DNA of 5,904 bases from Pseudomonadota bacterium. Its GTDB lineage: Bacteria > Pseudomonadota > Gammaproteobacteria > Burkholderiales > SG8-39. The stretch is from the NCBI GenBank assembly GCA_021848555.1, contig JAJZUN010000201.1, forward strand, positions 1 through 5,904, read 5' to 3'. The translations under genes and the position numbers were made by a program. Positions 1 through 5,904 of the stretch are shown here, in pieces (positions within the stretch are counted from its first letter, which is position 1; every line of letters starts with the position of its first letter). The notes beneath the pieces are model-generated. The model did no database searches. It worked only from the letters and a program-made list of their open reading frames with translations, and was not told where the DNA came from.

Positions 1-57
1 GAACCTCATCTTCCGCGTCTCCTGTAACCAACGCGCCCGGCTTATGGGGCTTTCCAT
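1..57 (-). CDS. Transposase, N-terminal 19 codons only (partial)
   Basis: The minus strand from 57 reads [19 protein letters not shown] and runs off the window in frame. The segment [13 protein letters not shown] resembles, from memory, the start of transposases annotated ISNCY family, which continue into a helix-turn-helix and a DDE integrase core; none of that is visible here. The start at 57 is chosen because GGGAG (plus-strand 62-66) lies 4 bases upstream. An in-frame ATG at 81 is possible but has no ribosome-binding site and lies among the terminal repeats. Nineteen residues are thin evidence, so the family is a suggestion, but orientation and position fit the IS end at 120. Confidence 0.5.
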   Translation of the reverse strand, partial: MESPISRARWLQETRKMRF

Positions 58-70
58 ATCGCTCCCAAAA

Positions 71-120
71 ACCGGACACATTACGTGCTACAGAACCGGA
101 CAACCAATTTACTACCGACA
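71..120. repeat. Subterminal ACCGGACA repeats of the IS end
   Basis: ACCGGACA occurs at 71-78 and 95-102, and a shortened ACCGACA forms the last bases at 114-120. The copies share some flanking bases (each is followed by an A/T-rich stretch and CTAC near its end). Repeated short boxes at an IS terminus are typical transposase-binding sites. No such repeat continues past 120, which supports placing the element boundary there. Confidence 0.5.
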
Positions 121-319
121 CTTCGCCACGCATTTGTTGCGCGACGGTTACGACATCCGTACCGTACAGGAGCTGCTCGGGCATTCGGACGTGAGCACCA
201 CCATGATCTACACCCACGTTCTGAACAAGGGTGGCCGCGGCGTGAAAAGTCCCTTGGATCGGGTCGAGCTGTCCTGCCCCGCCTATGGCGCGCCGGTGCC
301 TGCGCCCGAGTCACCCTGA
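121..319 (+). pseudogene. intI: Integron integrase, C-terminal fragment truncated by an IS
   Basis: From about 121 the frame reads [20 protein letters not shown] and continues [20 protein letters not shown], then VKSPLDRV. This is the hallmark C-terminus of integron-type tyrosine recombinases. The second catalytic His of the GHSDV motif (codon 182-184) and the nucleophilic Tyr of MIYTHV (codon 209-211) are present. Everything upstream, including the first catalytic Arg region, the IntI-specific patch and the DNA-binding domain, is missing; a complete IntI is about 320-340 residues. The expected RHSFATHLL reads RHFATHLL, with R and H supplied by the IS terminus and the Ser lost. The stop is TGA at 317-319. 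Intact integrons recombine gene cassettes at attI, which lies on the start-codon side of intI, so any cassettes would be left of this window. Family call is strong; a working enzyme is excluded unless the start lies elsewhere. Confidence 0.85.
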
Positions 320-364
320 TACGGCTACGCCAGAACTCCCCCGCGGCCCCGCGGTCGAACGGCG

Positions 365-370
365 TAGAAT
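365..370 (+). promoter_or_regulatory. Possible -10 element for tldD (TAGAAT)
   Basis: TAGAAT matches the sigma70 -10 consensus at five of six bases and lies 31 bases before the chosen tldD start. No convincing -35 box is found 16-18 bases upstream, where the sequence is GC-rich. If used, transcription would start near 377, after the alternative in-frame ATG at 369, which favours the start at 402. Confidence 0.25.
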
Positions 371-401
371 GCGCACTCTTGCCCAGGAGCCGATCGCCCT
401 C

Positions 402-1877
402 ATGCCGACCACGACCGCAACCCCCGCCCAGACGCAGCTGTTCTCGACTGCCGAATCCTGCCTGCTCGCCCCCTACGACCTCGGCGCAGGCAAGCTCGAT
501 CAGGTGTTCGGCTCGATCATGGCGCACAAGATCGACTACGCGGACCTCTACTTCCAGTACGTGCGCTCCGAAGGCTGGAGCCTGGAGGAGGGCATCGTCA
601 AGGCGGGCAGCTTCAACATCGAGCAGGGCGTGGGCGTGCGCGCGATCTCGGGCGAGAAGACCGCATTCGCTTTCTCCGACGACATCAGCCTGGTCGCGCT
701 CGAAGACGCGGCGAACGCGACGCGCGCGATCGCCCAACGCGGCCAGAACGGCCGCGTGCGTGCGCATGGCCGCAGCGCGCTGCGCGGCGCCGGGCGCGAC
801 CTGTATCGCCCGGGCGATCCGCTCGCCTCACTGACCGACGCGGACAAGGTGCGCCTGCTCGAGCGGCTCGAAGCCGAGGCGCGCGCGCTCGATCCGCGCG
901 TGGTGCAGGTGATGGCGGGGCTCGCGGGCGAATACGAGGTGGTGCTGGTCGCGCGCTCCGACGGCATGATGGCCGCGGACGTGCGCCCGCTGGTGCGCCT
1001 GTCGCTCACCGTGATCGCGGAGGAAAACGGCAGGCGCGAACAGGGCCACGCCGGCGGCGGCGGGCGCTTCGACTACGCTTATTTCGACGACGCGCGCCTG
1101 CATGAATACGCCAAGCTCGCGGTGGACCAGGCGCTGGTTAATCTGGGCGCGCGGCCGGCGCCGGCGGGCAAGATGACGGTGGTGCTGGGGCCGGGCTGGC
1201 CCGGGATACTGTTGCACGAGGCGATCGGCCACGGCCTCGAAGGCGATTTCAACCGCAAGGGCAGTTCCGCCTTCTCCGGCCGCGTCGGCGAGCGCGTCGC
1301 GGCCAGCGGCGTCACCGTGGTCGACGACGGCACGATTCCGGACCGGCGCGGTTCGCTCAACATCGACGACGAGGGCAATGCGAGCCAGCGCACGGTGCTG
1401 ATCGAAGACGGCATCCTGCGCGGCTATATGCAGGACAGCCTCAACGCGCGCCTGATGGGCGCGGCGGCCACGGGCAACGGCAGGCGCGAGTCCTATGCGC
1501 ACACGGTGCTGCCGCGCATGACCAACACGTATATGTTGAACGGCCAGCGCGACCCGCAGGAGATCCTCGCTTCGGTCAAACGCGGCCTGTACGCGGTGAA
1601 TTTCGGCGGCGGGCAGGTCGACATTACCAGCGGCAAGTTCGTGTTCTCGGCCTCGGAAGCCTACATGATCGAGAACGGCAAGGTCACCTATCCGGTGAAA
1701 GGCGCGACGCTGATCGGCAACGGCCCCGACGTGCTCACGCGGGTGAAGATGATAGGCAACGATATGCGCCTGGATACCGGCGTCGGCACCTGCGGCAAGG
1801 ACGGGCAGAGCGTGCCGGTGGGCGTGGGCCAGCCCACGCTCAGGATCGACGGCCTGACCGTCGGTGGAACCGCCTAG
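402..1877 (+). CDS. tldD: Metalloprotease subunit TldD
   Basis: TldD is the catalytic subunit of the TldD/TldE (PmbA) zinc metalloprotease, a cytoplasmic heterodimer. In enterobacteria it degrades unfolded peptides, helps mature microcin B17 and acts on the CcdA antitoxin. The product is 491 residues against 481 in E. coli and aligns along its whole length with a steady offset of about +10. The metal site HEAIGH lies at residues 272-277 (His272, Glu273, His276), and the distal metal-ligand Cys is Cys464 in [20 protein letters not shown]. Other family blocks are [19 protein letters not shown] near 76-94, [37 protein letters not shown] and [17 protein letters not shown]. The C-terminus ends LTVGGTA as in E. 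coli. Start 402 is chosen for AGGAG at 385-389 and the E. coli-like length; ATG 369 would add 11 residues. Its last codons form the first unit of a tandem-repeat array. No tldE/pmbA gene is in the window, which is common because the two genes are usually unlinked. Confidence 0.96.
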   Translation: MPTTTATPAQTQLFSTAESCLLAPYDLGAGKLDQVFGSIMAHKIDYADLYFQYVRSEGWSLEEGIVKAGSFNIEQGVGVRAISGEKTAFAFSDDISLVALEDAANATRAIAQRGQNGRVRAHGRSALRGAGRDLYRPGDPLASLTDADKVRLLERLEAEARALDPRVVQVMAGLAGEYEVVLVARSDGMMAADVRPLVRLSLTVIAEENGRREQGHAGGGGRFDYAYFDDARLHEYAKLAVDQALVNLGARPAPAGKMTVVLGPGWPGILLHEAIGHGLEGDFNRKGSSAFSGRVGERVAASGVTVVDDGTIPDRRGSLNIDDEGNASQRTVLIEDGILRGYMQDSLNARLMGAAATGNGRRESYAHTVLPRMTNTYMLNGQRDPQEILASVKRGLYAVNFGGGQVDITSGKFVFSASEAYMIENGKVTYPVKGATLIGNGPDVLTRVKMIGNDMRLDTGVGTCGKDGQSVPVGVGQPTLRIDGLTVGGTA

Positions 1878-2038
1878 GCGGTAGGGTGGAACCGCCTAGG
1901 CGGTAGGGTGGAACCGCCCAAGCGGTAGGGTGGAACCGCCCAAGCGGTAGGGTGGAACCGCCCAAGCGGTAGGGTGGAACCGCCCAAGCGGTAGGGCGGA
2001 ACCGCCCAAGCGGTAGGGCGGAACCGCCTAGCTCGGCG
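1863..2038. repeat. Eight tandem 22-bp palindromic repeats at the tldD 3' end
   Basis: Units begin at 1863, 1885, 1907, 1929, 1951, 1973, 1995 and 2017, with an exact 22-bp period and no spacers. Each unit runs GGTGGA, then a dyad ACCGC-NNNN-GCGGT, then AG. Units 1 and 2 have CTAG at the dyad centre, giving a perfect 14-bp palindrome. Units 3 to 7 have CCAA there, keeping the 5-bp arms. Units 7 and 8 begin GGCGG instead of GGTGG, and unit 8 loses the pattern after CCGCCTAG. Unit 1 starts inside tldD: GGT GGA ACC GCC TAG encodes Gly-Gly-Thr-Ala-stop. The array fills almost the whole gap between the converging tldD and glpK genes. Its role is unknown; it might form structured RNA that ends or protects transcripts from both sides. 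Confidence 0.95.
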
Positions 2039-2039
2039 G
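2024..2039. terminator. Possible bidirectional stem-loop between tldD and glpK
   Basis: CCGCC at 2024-2028 and GGCGG at 2035-2039 form a GC-only 5-bp stem around the loop TAGCTC, 14 bases beyond the glpK stop codon. Together with the hairpins of the array it could slow or end transcription of both converging genes. Neither strand has a T-tract after the stem, so it is not a classical intrinsic terminator. Confidence 0.25.
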
Positions 2040-2052
2040 GCGGCTTAACGCG

Positions 2053-3543
2053 TCAGCGCCCGGCCCAGTGCTTCGATCGATGCAGCGCGCGCGTCCAGCC
2101 CGCGAGGCGCGCCTGGGCTTCGGCCCGGCTCATGTTCGGCTCGAAGCGCCGCCCCACCGCCCACTGGCGCCCGATCGCGGCGCTGTCCTTCCACACTCCC
2201 GTGGCGAGCCCGGCGAGATAAGCCGCGCCTAGCGCGGTGGTCTCCAGCACCTTCGGCCGCAGCACCGGTACGCCGAGGAGGTCGGCCTGGAACTGCATCA
2301 GCGTGTCGTTGGCCGCGGCGCCGCCGTCTACGCGCAGCTCTTTCAGGCGGATGCCCGCGTCCTTTTGCATCGAATGCAGCACCTCCGCCGACTGGTAGGC
2401 GATCGCTTCGAGCGCCGCGCGCGCGATATGCGCGCGCGTGGTCCCGCGCGTGAGGCCGAGCATGGTGCCGCGTGCATACGCGTCCCAGTGCGGTGCCCCC
2501 AGGCCGGCGAAGGCGGGCACCAGGTAGACGCCGCCCGAGTCCTCGACGCTTGCGGCGAGCGCTTCGACTTCGTGCGAGGCGCGGATGAAGCCCAGGCCGT
2601 CGCGCAGCCACTGCACCACGGCGCCGCCGATGAACACGCCGCCCTCGAGGGCGTACTGCGCTCTTGCGCCGTGCTGGGCGCAGCGCGTGGTGAGCAGGCC
2701 GTGTTTGGACGGCATCGCCTTGGTGCCGGTGTGCAGCAGCATGAAGCAGCCGGTGCCGTAGGTGTTCTTGGCCATGCCGGCCGAGTGGCAGGCCTGGCCG
2801 AACAGCGCGGCCTGCTGGTCGCCGCCGATGCCGGCAATCGGGATCGGCGCGCCGAAAAGTTTCTTCGCGCTTACGCCGTAGATGCGCGAAGAGGGCACGA
2901 CCCGCGGCAGCAATGCGCGCGGAATGCGAAACAGCGCGAGCAGCGCCTCGTCCCAGTCGCCCGCGTGGATGTCGTAGAGCATGGTGCGCGAGGCATTGGA
3001 CACGTCGGTGATGTGCAAGGCGCCGCCGGAGAGCTTCCAGGCGAGCCAGCTGTCGACGGTGCCGAACGCGAGTTCGCCGCGTTCGGCATGCACGCGGAGC
3101 CCCGGGATGCTGTCGAGCAGCCAGGCGAGCTTGGTCGCGGAGAAATACGGGTCCAGCACCAGACCGGTGGTGTCGCGCACGCTCCGGGTTTTGCCGCGCC
3201 GCTTGAGGCTGGCGCAGGCGTCGGCGGTGCGCCGGTCCTGCCACACGATGGCGTTATGCACCGGCTGGCCGGACTTGCGCTCCCATACCAGCGTGGTCTC
3301 GCGCTGGTTGGCGATGCCGATGGCGGCGATGTCCGCCGCCTTCAGCCCGGCCTTCGCCAGTGCGCGCCGGGCGACGCCGAGCTGTGTCGCCCAGAGCTCA
3401 TCCGGATCATGCTCGACCCATCCCGGGTGGGGGAAGATCTGGCGGAATTCCTGCTGCGCCTGCGCGCGCATGCTGCCGTCCTCGGCGAACACGATGGCGC
3501 GGGAGCTGGTGGTGCCCTGGTCGAGCGCGAGGATGTGCTTCAT
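2053..3543 (-). CDS. glpK: Glycerol kinase
   Basis: GlpK phosphorylates glycerol with ATP to sn-glycerol 3-phosphate in the cytoplasm, the entry step of glycerol use. The product is 496 residues against 502 in E. coli and shows both halves of the FGGY sugar-kinase fold. Visible motifs are the N-terminal nucleotide loop [12 protein letters not shown] (5-16), the glycerol-binding NQRETT (79-84; Arg81, Glu82), WQDRRT (101-106) and Tyr133, the catalytic [11 protein letters not shown] (240-250, base Asp242), NTYGTGCF (260-267), and the C-terminal adenine-site region [18 protein letters not shown] (404-421). The start at 3543 gives the canonical [12 protein letters not shown] and has GGGGAAG nine bases upstream; an in-frame ATG at 3600 would add 19 atypical residues. 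The C-terminal segment that binds EIIA-Glc in E. coli (PGIETTERN) reads PNMSRAEAQ here, so that control is probably absent (inference). No glpF, glpD or glpR is next to it. It converges on tldD and diverges from the DUF2889 gene. Confidence 0.97.
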   Translation of the reverse strand: MKHILALDQGTTSSRAIVFAEDGSMRAQAQQEFRQIFPHPGWVEHDPDELWATQLGVARRALAKAGLKAADIAAIGIANQRETTLVWERKSGQPVHNAIVWQDRRTADACASLKRRGKTRSVRDTTGLVLDPYFSATKLAWLLDSIPGLRVHAERGELAFGTVDSWLAWKLSGGALHITDVSNASRTMLYDIHAGDWDEALLALFRIPRALLPRVVPSSRIYGVSAKKLFGAPIPIAGIGGDQQAALFGQACHSAGMAKNTYGTGCFMLLHTGTKAMPSKHGLLTTRCAQHGARAQYALEGGVFIGGAVVQWLRDGLGFIRASHEVEALAASVEDSGGVYLVPAFAGLGAPHWDAYARGTMLGLTRGTTRAHIARAALEAIAYQSAEVLHSMQKDAGIRLKELRVDGGAAANDTLMQFQADLLGVPVLRPKVLETTALGAAYLAGLATGVWKDSAAIGRQWAVGRRFEPNMSRAEAQARLAGWTRALHRSKHWAGR

Positions 3544-3552
3544 GTTCTTGTG

Positions 3553-3576
3553 CTTCCCCGTTTTCCGAATACGGGG
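3553..3576 (-). promoter_or_regulatory. Stem-loop covering the glpK ribosome-binding site
   Basis: In the glpK leader (minus strand), CCCCGT (plus 3571-3576) can pair with ACGGGG (plus 3556-3561) around a 9-base loop. The second arm contains the four G bases of the Shine-Dalgarno sequence GGGGAAG (plus 3553-3559). Folding would hide the ribosome-binding site. The pairing is seen in the sequence; regulation is inference. If transcription starts near 3571, as the possible -10 box suggests, the first arm would be mostly missing from the RNA. Confidence 0.35.
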
Positions 3577-3577
3577 G

Positions 3578-3583
3578 ATTCTA
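3578..3583 (-). promoter_or_regulatory. Possible -10 element for glpK (TAGAAT)
   Basis: On the minus strand TAGAAT lies 34 bases before the glpK start codon and matches the sigma70 -10 consensus at five of six positions. It is the same hexamer as upstream of tldD. No good -35 box is visible 16-18 bases further upstream. The only AT-rich patch in an otherwise very GC-rich spacer surrounds it. Confidence 0.25.
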
Positions 3584-3700
3584 ATTGACTCGGCCGGCAA
3601 GCGTGCAGCGGCGCCGCGCGCGCCCGCGGTAGCCAGGGGTCGGCACAGGCGATTGTGTTACCATCTGCAGCCTGTTTTGACGATATTTTCCGCACCCGCA

Positions 3701-4258
3701 ATGCCGCTGTCCGCAGACCCCGTCTCCCGCGTCCTCAAACACACCCGCAGCGTACGCTTCGAAGGCTACGCGCGCGCCGACGGCTTGTGGGACATCGAAG
3801 CGCATCTGACCGACGTCAAACCGGACGACTATCGGCTCGCTCCGGGCGTGCGCCCGGCCGGGAGCCCGGTGCACGACATGTGGGTCCGCCTCTGCATAGA
3901 CCGGAAGATGAATGTGATCCGCGCCGAGGCGTCCACCGATGCCATGCCCTATCCGCCCTATTGCGCGGCGATCGCGCCGGATTATTCCGCGCTAGTCGGC
4001 TTGAACCTGATGCGCGGCTTTCGCAAGGCGCTGCACGAGCGTTTCGGCCTGGTGCGCGGCTGCACCCATCTGACCGAGTTGCTGGGCCAGTTTCCTTCGG
4101 CCGCGGTGCAGGTGCTCGCGGGCGAGCAGCGCGACAACCATGACGACGGCCGGAAGCCGTTCCAGCTCGATCGCTGCCATGCGCTCGAAACCGGCGGCGA
4201 GGCGGTGCGCCTGTACTATCCGCGCTGGCAGCGCGAGGCCAAGACCGGCACCGATTGA
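3701..4258 (+). CDS. DUF2889 family protein of unknown function
   Basis: The 185-residue product matches, by recognition, the DUF2889 family found in proteobacteria; its biochemical role is not established. Characteristic blocks are EGYARADGLWDIEAHLTDVK (21-40), PVHDMWVRLCID (56-67), DAMPYPPYC (80-88), GFRKALHERFG (106-116), GCTHLTELL (120-128) and PFQLDRCHAL (153-162). Conserved-looking Cys and His residues (His59, Cys88, Cys121, His123, Cys159, His160) could form a metal or active site, but this is inference. There is no signal peptide or membrane segment, so it is probably cytoplasmic. ATG 3701 is the first ATG before the conserved core; it has no clear Shine-Dalgarno sequence, so initiation may be weak or the RNA leaderless. 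It is divergent from glpK and reads in the same direction as sucC, 78 bases upstream of it, with a strong hairpin between them. Confidence 0.85.
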   Translation: MPLSADPVSRVLKHTRSVRFEGYARADGLWDIEAHLTDVKPDDYRLAPGVRPAGSPVHDMWVRLCIDRKMNVIRAEASTDAMPYPPYCAAIAPDYSALVGLNLMRGFRKALHERFGLVRGCTHLTELLGQFPSAAVQVLAGEQRDNHDDGRKPFQLDRCHALETGGEAVRLYYPRWQREAKTGTD

Positions 4259-4285
4259 CGGCGATTGACTTGGGTCAATGCGCCG
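4259..4285 (+). terminator. Strong hairpin after the DUF2889 gene (terminator or operator)
   Basis: Starting right after the DUF2889 stop codon, CGGCG (4259-4263) plus ATTGAC (4264-4269) pairs with GTCAAT (4274-4279) plus CGCCG (4281-4285), with loop TTGG and one bulged G at 4280. The result is an 11-bp stem. No run of T follows, so it is at best a weak intrinsic terminator; its core is also a candidate regulator site listed separately. Confidence 0.35.
4264..4279. promoter_or_regulatory. FNR/ANR-like palindrome upstream of sucC
   Basis: ATTGAC-TTGG-GTCAAT is a perfect dyad whose core TTGAC-N4-GTCAA differs from the FNR consensus TTGAT-N4-ATCAA by one symmetric base pair, and matches sites recognised by the CRP/FNR-type oxygen and nitric-oxide regulators ANR and DNR. 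Its centre is 65 bases before the sucC start. A weak -10-like GATCAT at 4302-4307 would put the centre about 42 bases upstream of transcription start, the usual activating position; this promoter is speculative. Binding by a regulator is inference from the motif. Confidence 0.4.
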
Positions 4286-4336
4286 GCCTGCCCGTCTGCC
4301 TGATCATCCCATTGCGATTCAACCAGGAAGCCAGAC

Positions 4337-5503
4337 ATGAAAATCCACGAATACCAGGCCAAGGAAGTGCTGCGCAAGTACGGCGTGCCCACGCCCAAGG
4401 GGGTGCCCTGTTTCTCGGTCGATGAGGCAGTCAAGGCCGCACAAACCATACCGGGCAAAGTGTGGGTGGTGAAAGCGCAGATCCACGCCGGCGGCCGCGG
4501 CAAGGGCGGCGGCGTGAAATTGGCGAAGTCGCTGGACGAGGTCAAGGCCTATGCCGGCCAGATCCTCGGCATGCAGCTGAAGACGCACCAGACCGGCCCC
4601 GAGGGGCAGAAGGTGCGGCGCCTGCTGATCGAGGAGGGCGCCGACATCAAGAAAGAGCTCTATGTCGGCATGGTGGTGGACCGCGTGACGCAGAGGGTAT
4701 GCCTGATGGCGTCGAGCGAAGGCGGCATGGACATCGAGGAAGTCGCCGCGCACACGCCGGAGAAAATCCACAAGGTGTTCGTCGATCCCGAAACCGGCCT
4801 TGCGGACGCCGAGGCCGACGCAGTCGCTTTGAAAATCGGCATTCCCGCCGCATCGGTGCCGCAGGCGCGCATGGTGCTGCAGGCGCTGTACAAGGCGTTC
4901 TGGGACACCGACGCCAGCCTGGCGGAAATCAACCCGCTGGTGCTCACCGGGGACGGCCGCGTGGTGGCGCTGGACGCGAAAATCAACTTCGATTCGAACG
5001 CGCTGTTCCGCCATCCTGACCTCGTCGCGTTGCGCGACCTGGACGAGGAAGATGCGGCCGAGATCGAGGCATCGAAATTCGACCTGTCCTACATTTCGCT
5101 CGACGGCAACATCGGCTGCCTGGTAAACGGCGCCGGCCTCGCGATGGCGACCATGGACACGATCAAGCTCTACGGCGCGGAGCCTGCCAACTTCCTCGAT
5201 GTCGGCGGCGGCGCCACTGCGGAGAAAGTGACCGAAGCGTTCAAGATCATGCTCAAGAACCCGAAGGTCAAGGGGATCCTGGTCAACATCTTCGGCGGCA
5301 TCATGCAATGCGATACCATCGCCCGCGGCGTGGTGGCCGCGGCGCGCGAAGTCAATCTGTCCGTGCCCCTGGTGGTGCGCATGAAGGGCACCAACGACGA
5401 GATGGGCAAGCAGATCCTGAAGGATTCCGGCCTGCCGATCATTTCCGCCGACAACATGGCCGACGCGGCGCAGAAGATCGTGGCCGCCGTTGCAGGCAAA
5501 TAA
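4337..5503 (+). CDS. sucC: Succinyl-CoA synthetase beta subunit (ADP-forming)
   Basis: SucC is the nucleotide- and succinate-binding subunit of succinyl-CoA synthetase, which in the TCA cycle converts succinyl-CoA, ADP and phosphate to succinate, ATP and CoA. The product is 388 residues, exactly the E. coli length. The N-terminal ATP-grasp domain shows [35 protein letters not shown] (45-61), [11 protein letters not shown] (106-116) and LAEINPL (195-201) with Glu197, the residue that helps phosphorylate the alpha-subunit His. Asp213 fits the Mg ligand. The C-terminal ligase domain shows [20 protein letters not shown] (255-274), [10 protein letters not shown] and [14 protein letters not shown] (316-329). 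The start at 4337 has AGGAAG at 4325-4330, six bases upstream. sucD follows after 11 bases, so the two are surely cotranscribed. No sucA, sucB or lpd lies upstream in view, unlike the E. coli cluster. Confidence 0.98.
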   Translation: MKIHEYQAKEVLRKYGVPTPKGVPCFSVDEAVKAAQTIPGKVWVVKAQIHAGGRGKGGGVKLAKSLDEVKAYAGQILGMQLKTHQTGPEGQKVRRLLIEEGADIKKELYVGMVVDRVTQRVCLMASSEGGMDIEEVAAHTPEKIHKVFVDPETGLADAEADAVALKIGIPAASVPQARMVLQALYKAFWDTDASLAEINPLVLTGDGRVVALDAKINFDSNALFRHPDLVALRDLDEEDAAEIEASKFDLSYISLDGNIGCLVNGAGLAMATMDTIKLYGAEPANFLDVGGGATAEKVTEAFKIMLKNPKVKGILVNIFGGIMQCDTIARGVVAAAREVNLSVPLVVRMKGTNDEMGKQILKDSGLPIISADNMADAAQKIVAAVAGK

Positions 5504-5514
5504 GGAACACGACA

Positions 5515-5904
5515 ATGTCCATCCTGATCAACAAGAACACCCGCGTCGTCACCCAGGGCATTACCGGCAAGACCGGCCAATTTCACACGCGCATGTCGCG
5601 CGATTACGCCAACGGCAGGAACTGTTTCGTCGCCGGCGTGAACCCGAAAAAGGCGGGCGAGGATTTCGAAGGCATTCCGATATACGCCAGCGTCAAGGAA
5701 GCGAAGCAGAAAGCCGGTGTCAACACCTCGGTGATCTACGTGCCGCCGCCTTTTGCCGCTGCGGCGATCTGGGAAGCGGTCGATGCCGACCTGGATCTCG
5801 TGATCTGTATCACTGAAGGCATACCGGTGCGCGACATGATCGAGATCAAGGACCGCATGCGCAAGCAGGGGAAGAAGGCCATCCTGGTCGGGCCGAACTG
5901 TCCC
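5515..5904 (+). CDS. sucD: Succinyl-CoA synthetase alpha subunit (3' end beyond window)
   Basis: SucD binds CoA and carries the phosphorylated His of succinyl-CoA synthetase. The first 130 of roughly 290 residues are present and the frame is open at the window end. [20 protein letters not shown] (1-20) holds the N-terminal CoA-binding Rossmann fold, with [10 protein letters not shown] at 15-24. [19 protein letters not shown] (70-88) and [12 protein letters not shown] (97-108) follow, and VGPNCP is at 125-130. The phosphohistidine (His246 in E. coli) would be beyond the edge. The Shine-Dalgarno sequence AAGGA overlaps the sucC stop codon and sits eight bases before ATG 5515, consistent with translational coupling. 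Nothing in the visible part suggests loss of function. Confidence 0.97.
   Translation, partial: MSILINKNTRVVTQGITGKTGQFHTRMSRDYANGRNCFVAGVNPKKAGEDFEGIPIYASVKEAKQKAGVNTSVIYVPPPFAAAAIWEAVDADLDLVICITEGIPVRDMIEIKDRMRKQGKKAILVGPNCP

Larger units (their letters stand above)
1..120 (-). mobile_element. Left end of an insertion sequence (partial, runs off window)
   Basis: Read on the minus strand, this stretch begins TGTCGGTAG at position 120 and then carries two copies of TGTCCGGT. After a GGGAG ribosome-binding site comes a start codon at 57 that opens a transposase-like reading frame leaving the window at position 1. A TG...-starting terminus, multiple short subterminal repeats and a transposase start about 60 bp inside the end are the usual layout of an IS left end. 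Homology to integron integrase begins abruptly at 121, so 120/121 is the probable junction. The opposite end and the target duplication lie outside the window and cannot be checked. The family is uncertain: the protein start suggests the group often annotated ISNCY/IS1202-like, while the repeated ends would also suit IS21. Confidence 0.55.

Noticed and set aside
320..401. attI or attC site next to intI
   Set aside because: attI lies on the 5' side of intI, which is left of the window. No attC-like paired boxes were seen between intI and tldD.
721..830. Possible frameshift in tldD where the sequence departs from E. coli
   Set aside because: This linker is variable in the family, and conserved motifs continue in the same frame on both sides with a constant residue offset at the metal-site residues.
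828..1502. 224-codon open frame on the minus strand inside tldD
   Set aside because: Antisense shadow of tldD with His/Arg/Ala-rich composition and no domain-like pattern.
1863..2038. CRISPR array
   Set aside because: Units are directly joined with no variable spacers, the period is only 22 bp, and no cas genes are present.
2365..3588. 407-codon open frame on the plus strand opposite glpK
   Set aside because: Antisense shadow of glpK; no recognisable family, biased composition, and glpK is intact with all motifs.
3601..3640. Very GC-rich alternating stretch in the glpK/DUF2889 spacer
   Set aside because: It is short, has no clear stem-loop with terminator features, and matches the overall base bias of the genome.
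2981..3700. Upstream extension of the DUF2889 frame through glpK
   Set aside because: The extension is antisense to glpK and shows no family similarity; the conserved DUF2889 core begins after ATG 3701.
4319..5515. 398-codon open frame on the minus strand opposite sucC
   Set aside because: It lies entirely antisense to a full-length, well-conserved SucC and reads as His/Arg/Ala/Leu-rich sequence, the usual antisense shadow of a GC-rich gene.

Overview
This is a GC-rich window with ordinary bacterial housekeeping genes and a short stretch of mobile DNA at its left edge. The protein sequences look proteobacterial, most likely betaproteobacterial or a close gammaproteobacterial relative. This rests on close residue matches to proteobacterial TldD, GlpK, SucC and SucD, a DUF2889 protein and an integron-integrase C-terminus. 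No species-level call is possible from the sequence alone.

Layout, left to right. Positions 1-120 look like the left end of an insertion sequence. They hold the first 19 codons of a leftward transposase and short terminal repeats. The element has apparently cut an integron integrase gene (intI), of which only the last ~65 codons survive (121-319). Then come tldD (402-1877, rightward; metalloprotease subunit) and an array of eight 22-bp tandem repeats (1863-2038) that starts inside the last codons of tldD. glpK (2053-3543, leftward; glycerol kinase) converges on tldD across this array. A 157-bp divergent spacer follows, then a DUF2889 gene (3701-4258, rightward). Next is a 78-bp spacer carrying an FNR/ANR-like palindrome. 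Last are sucC (4337-5503) and the first 130 codons of sucD (5515 to the window end), the two subunits of succinyl-CoA synthetase.

The functional groupings are simple. sucC and sucD form one translationally tight operon for the TCA-cycle step succinyl-CoA to succinate. glpK channels glycerol to glycerol-3-phosphate, with no other glp gene in view. tldD normally works with tldE/pmbA, which is not in the window. No gap between genes exceeds about 175 bp, and that largest gap is nearly filled by the repeat array.

I do not see a convincing new multi-gene system. The observations most worth a second look are the repeat array seeded from the tldD 3' end, the IS-truncated intI (probable remnant of a chromosomal integron), the palindrome ahead of sucC, and a hairpin that would bury the glpK ribosome-binding site.
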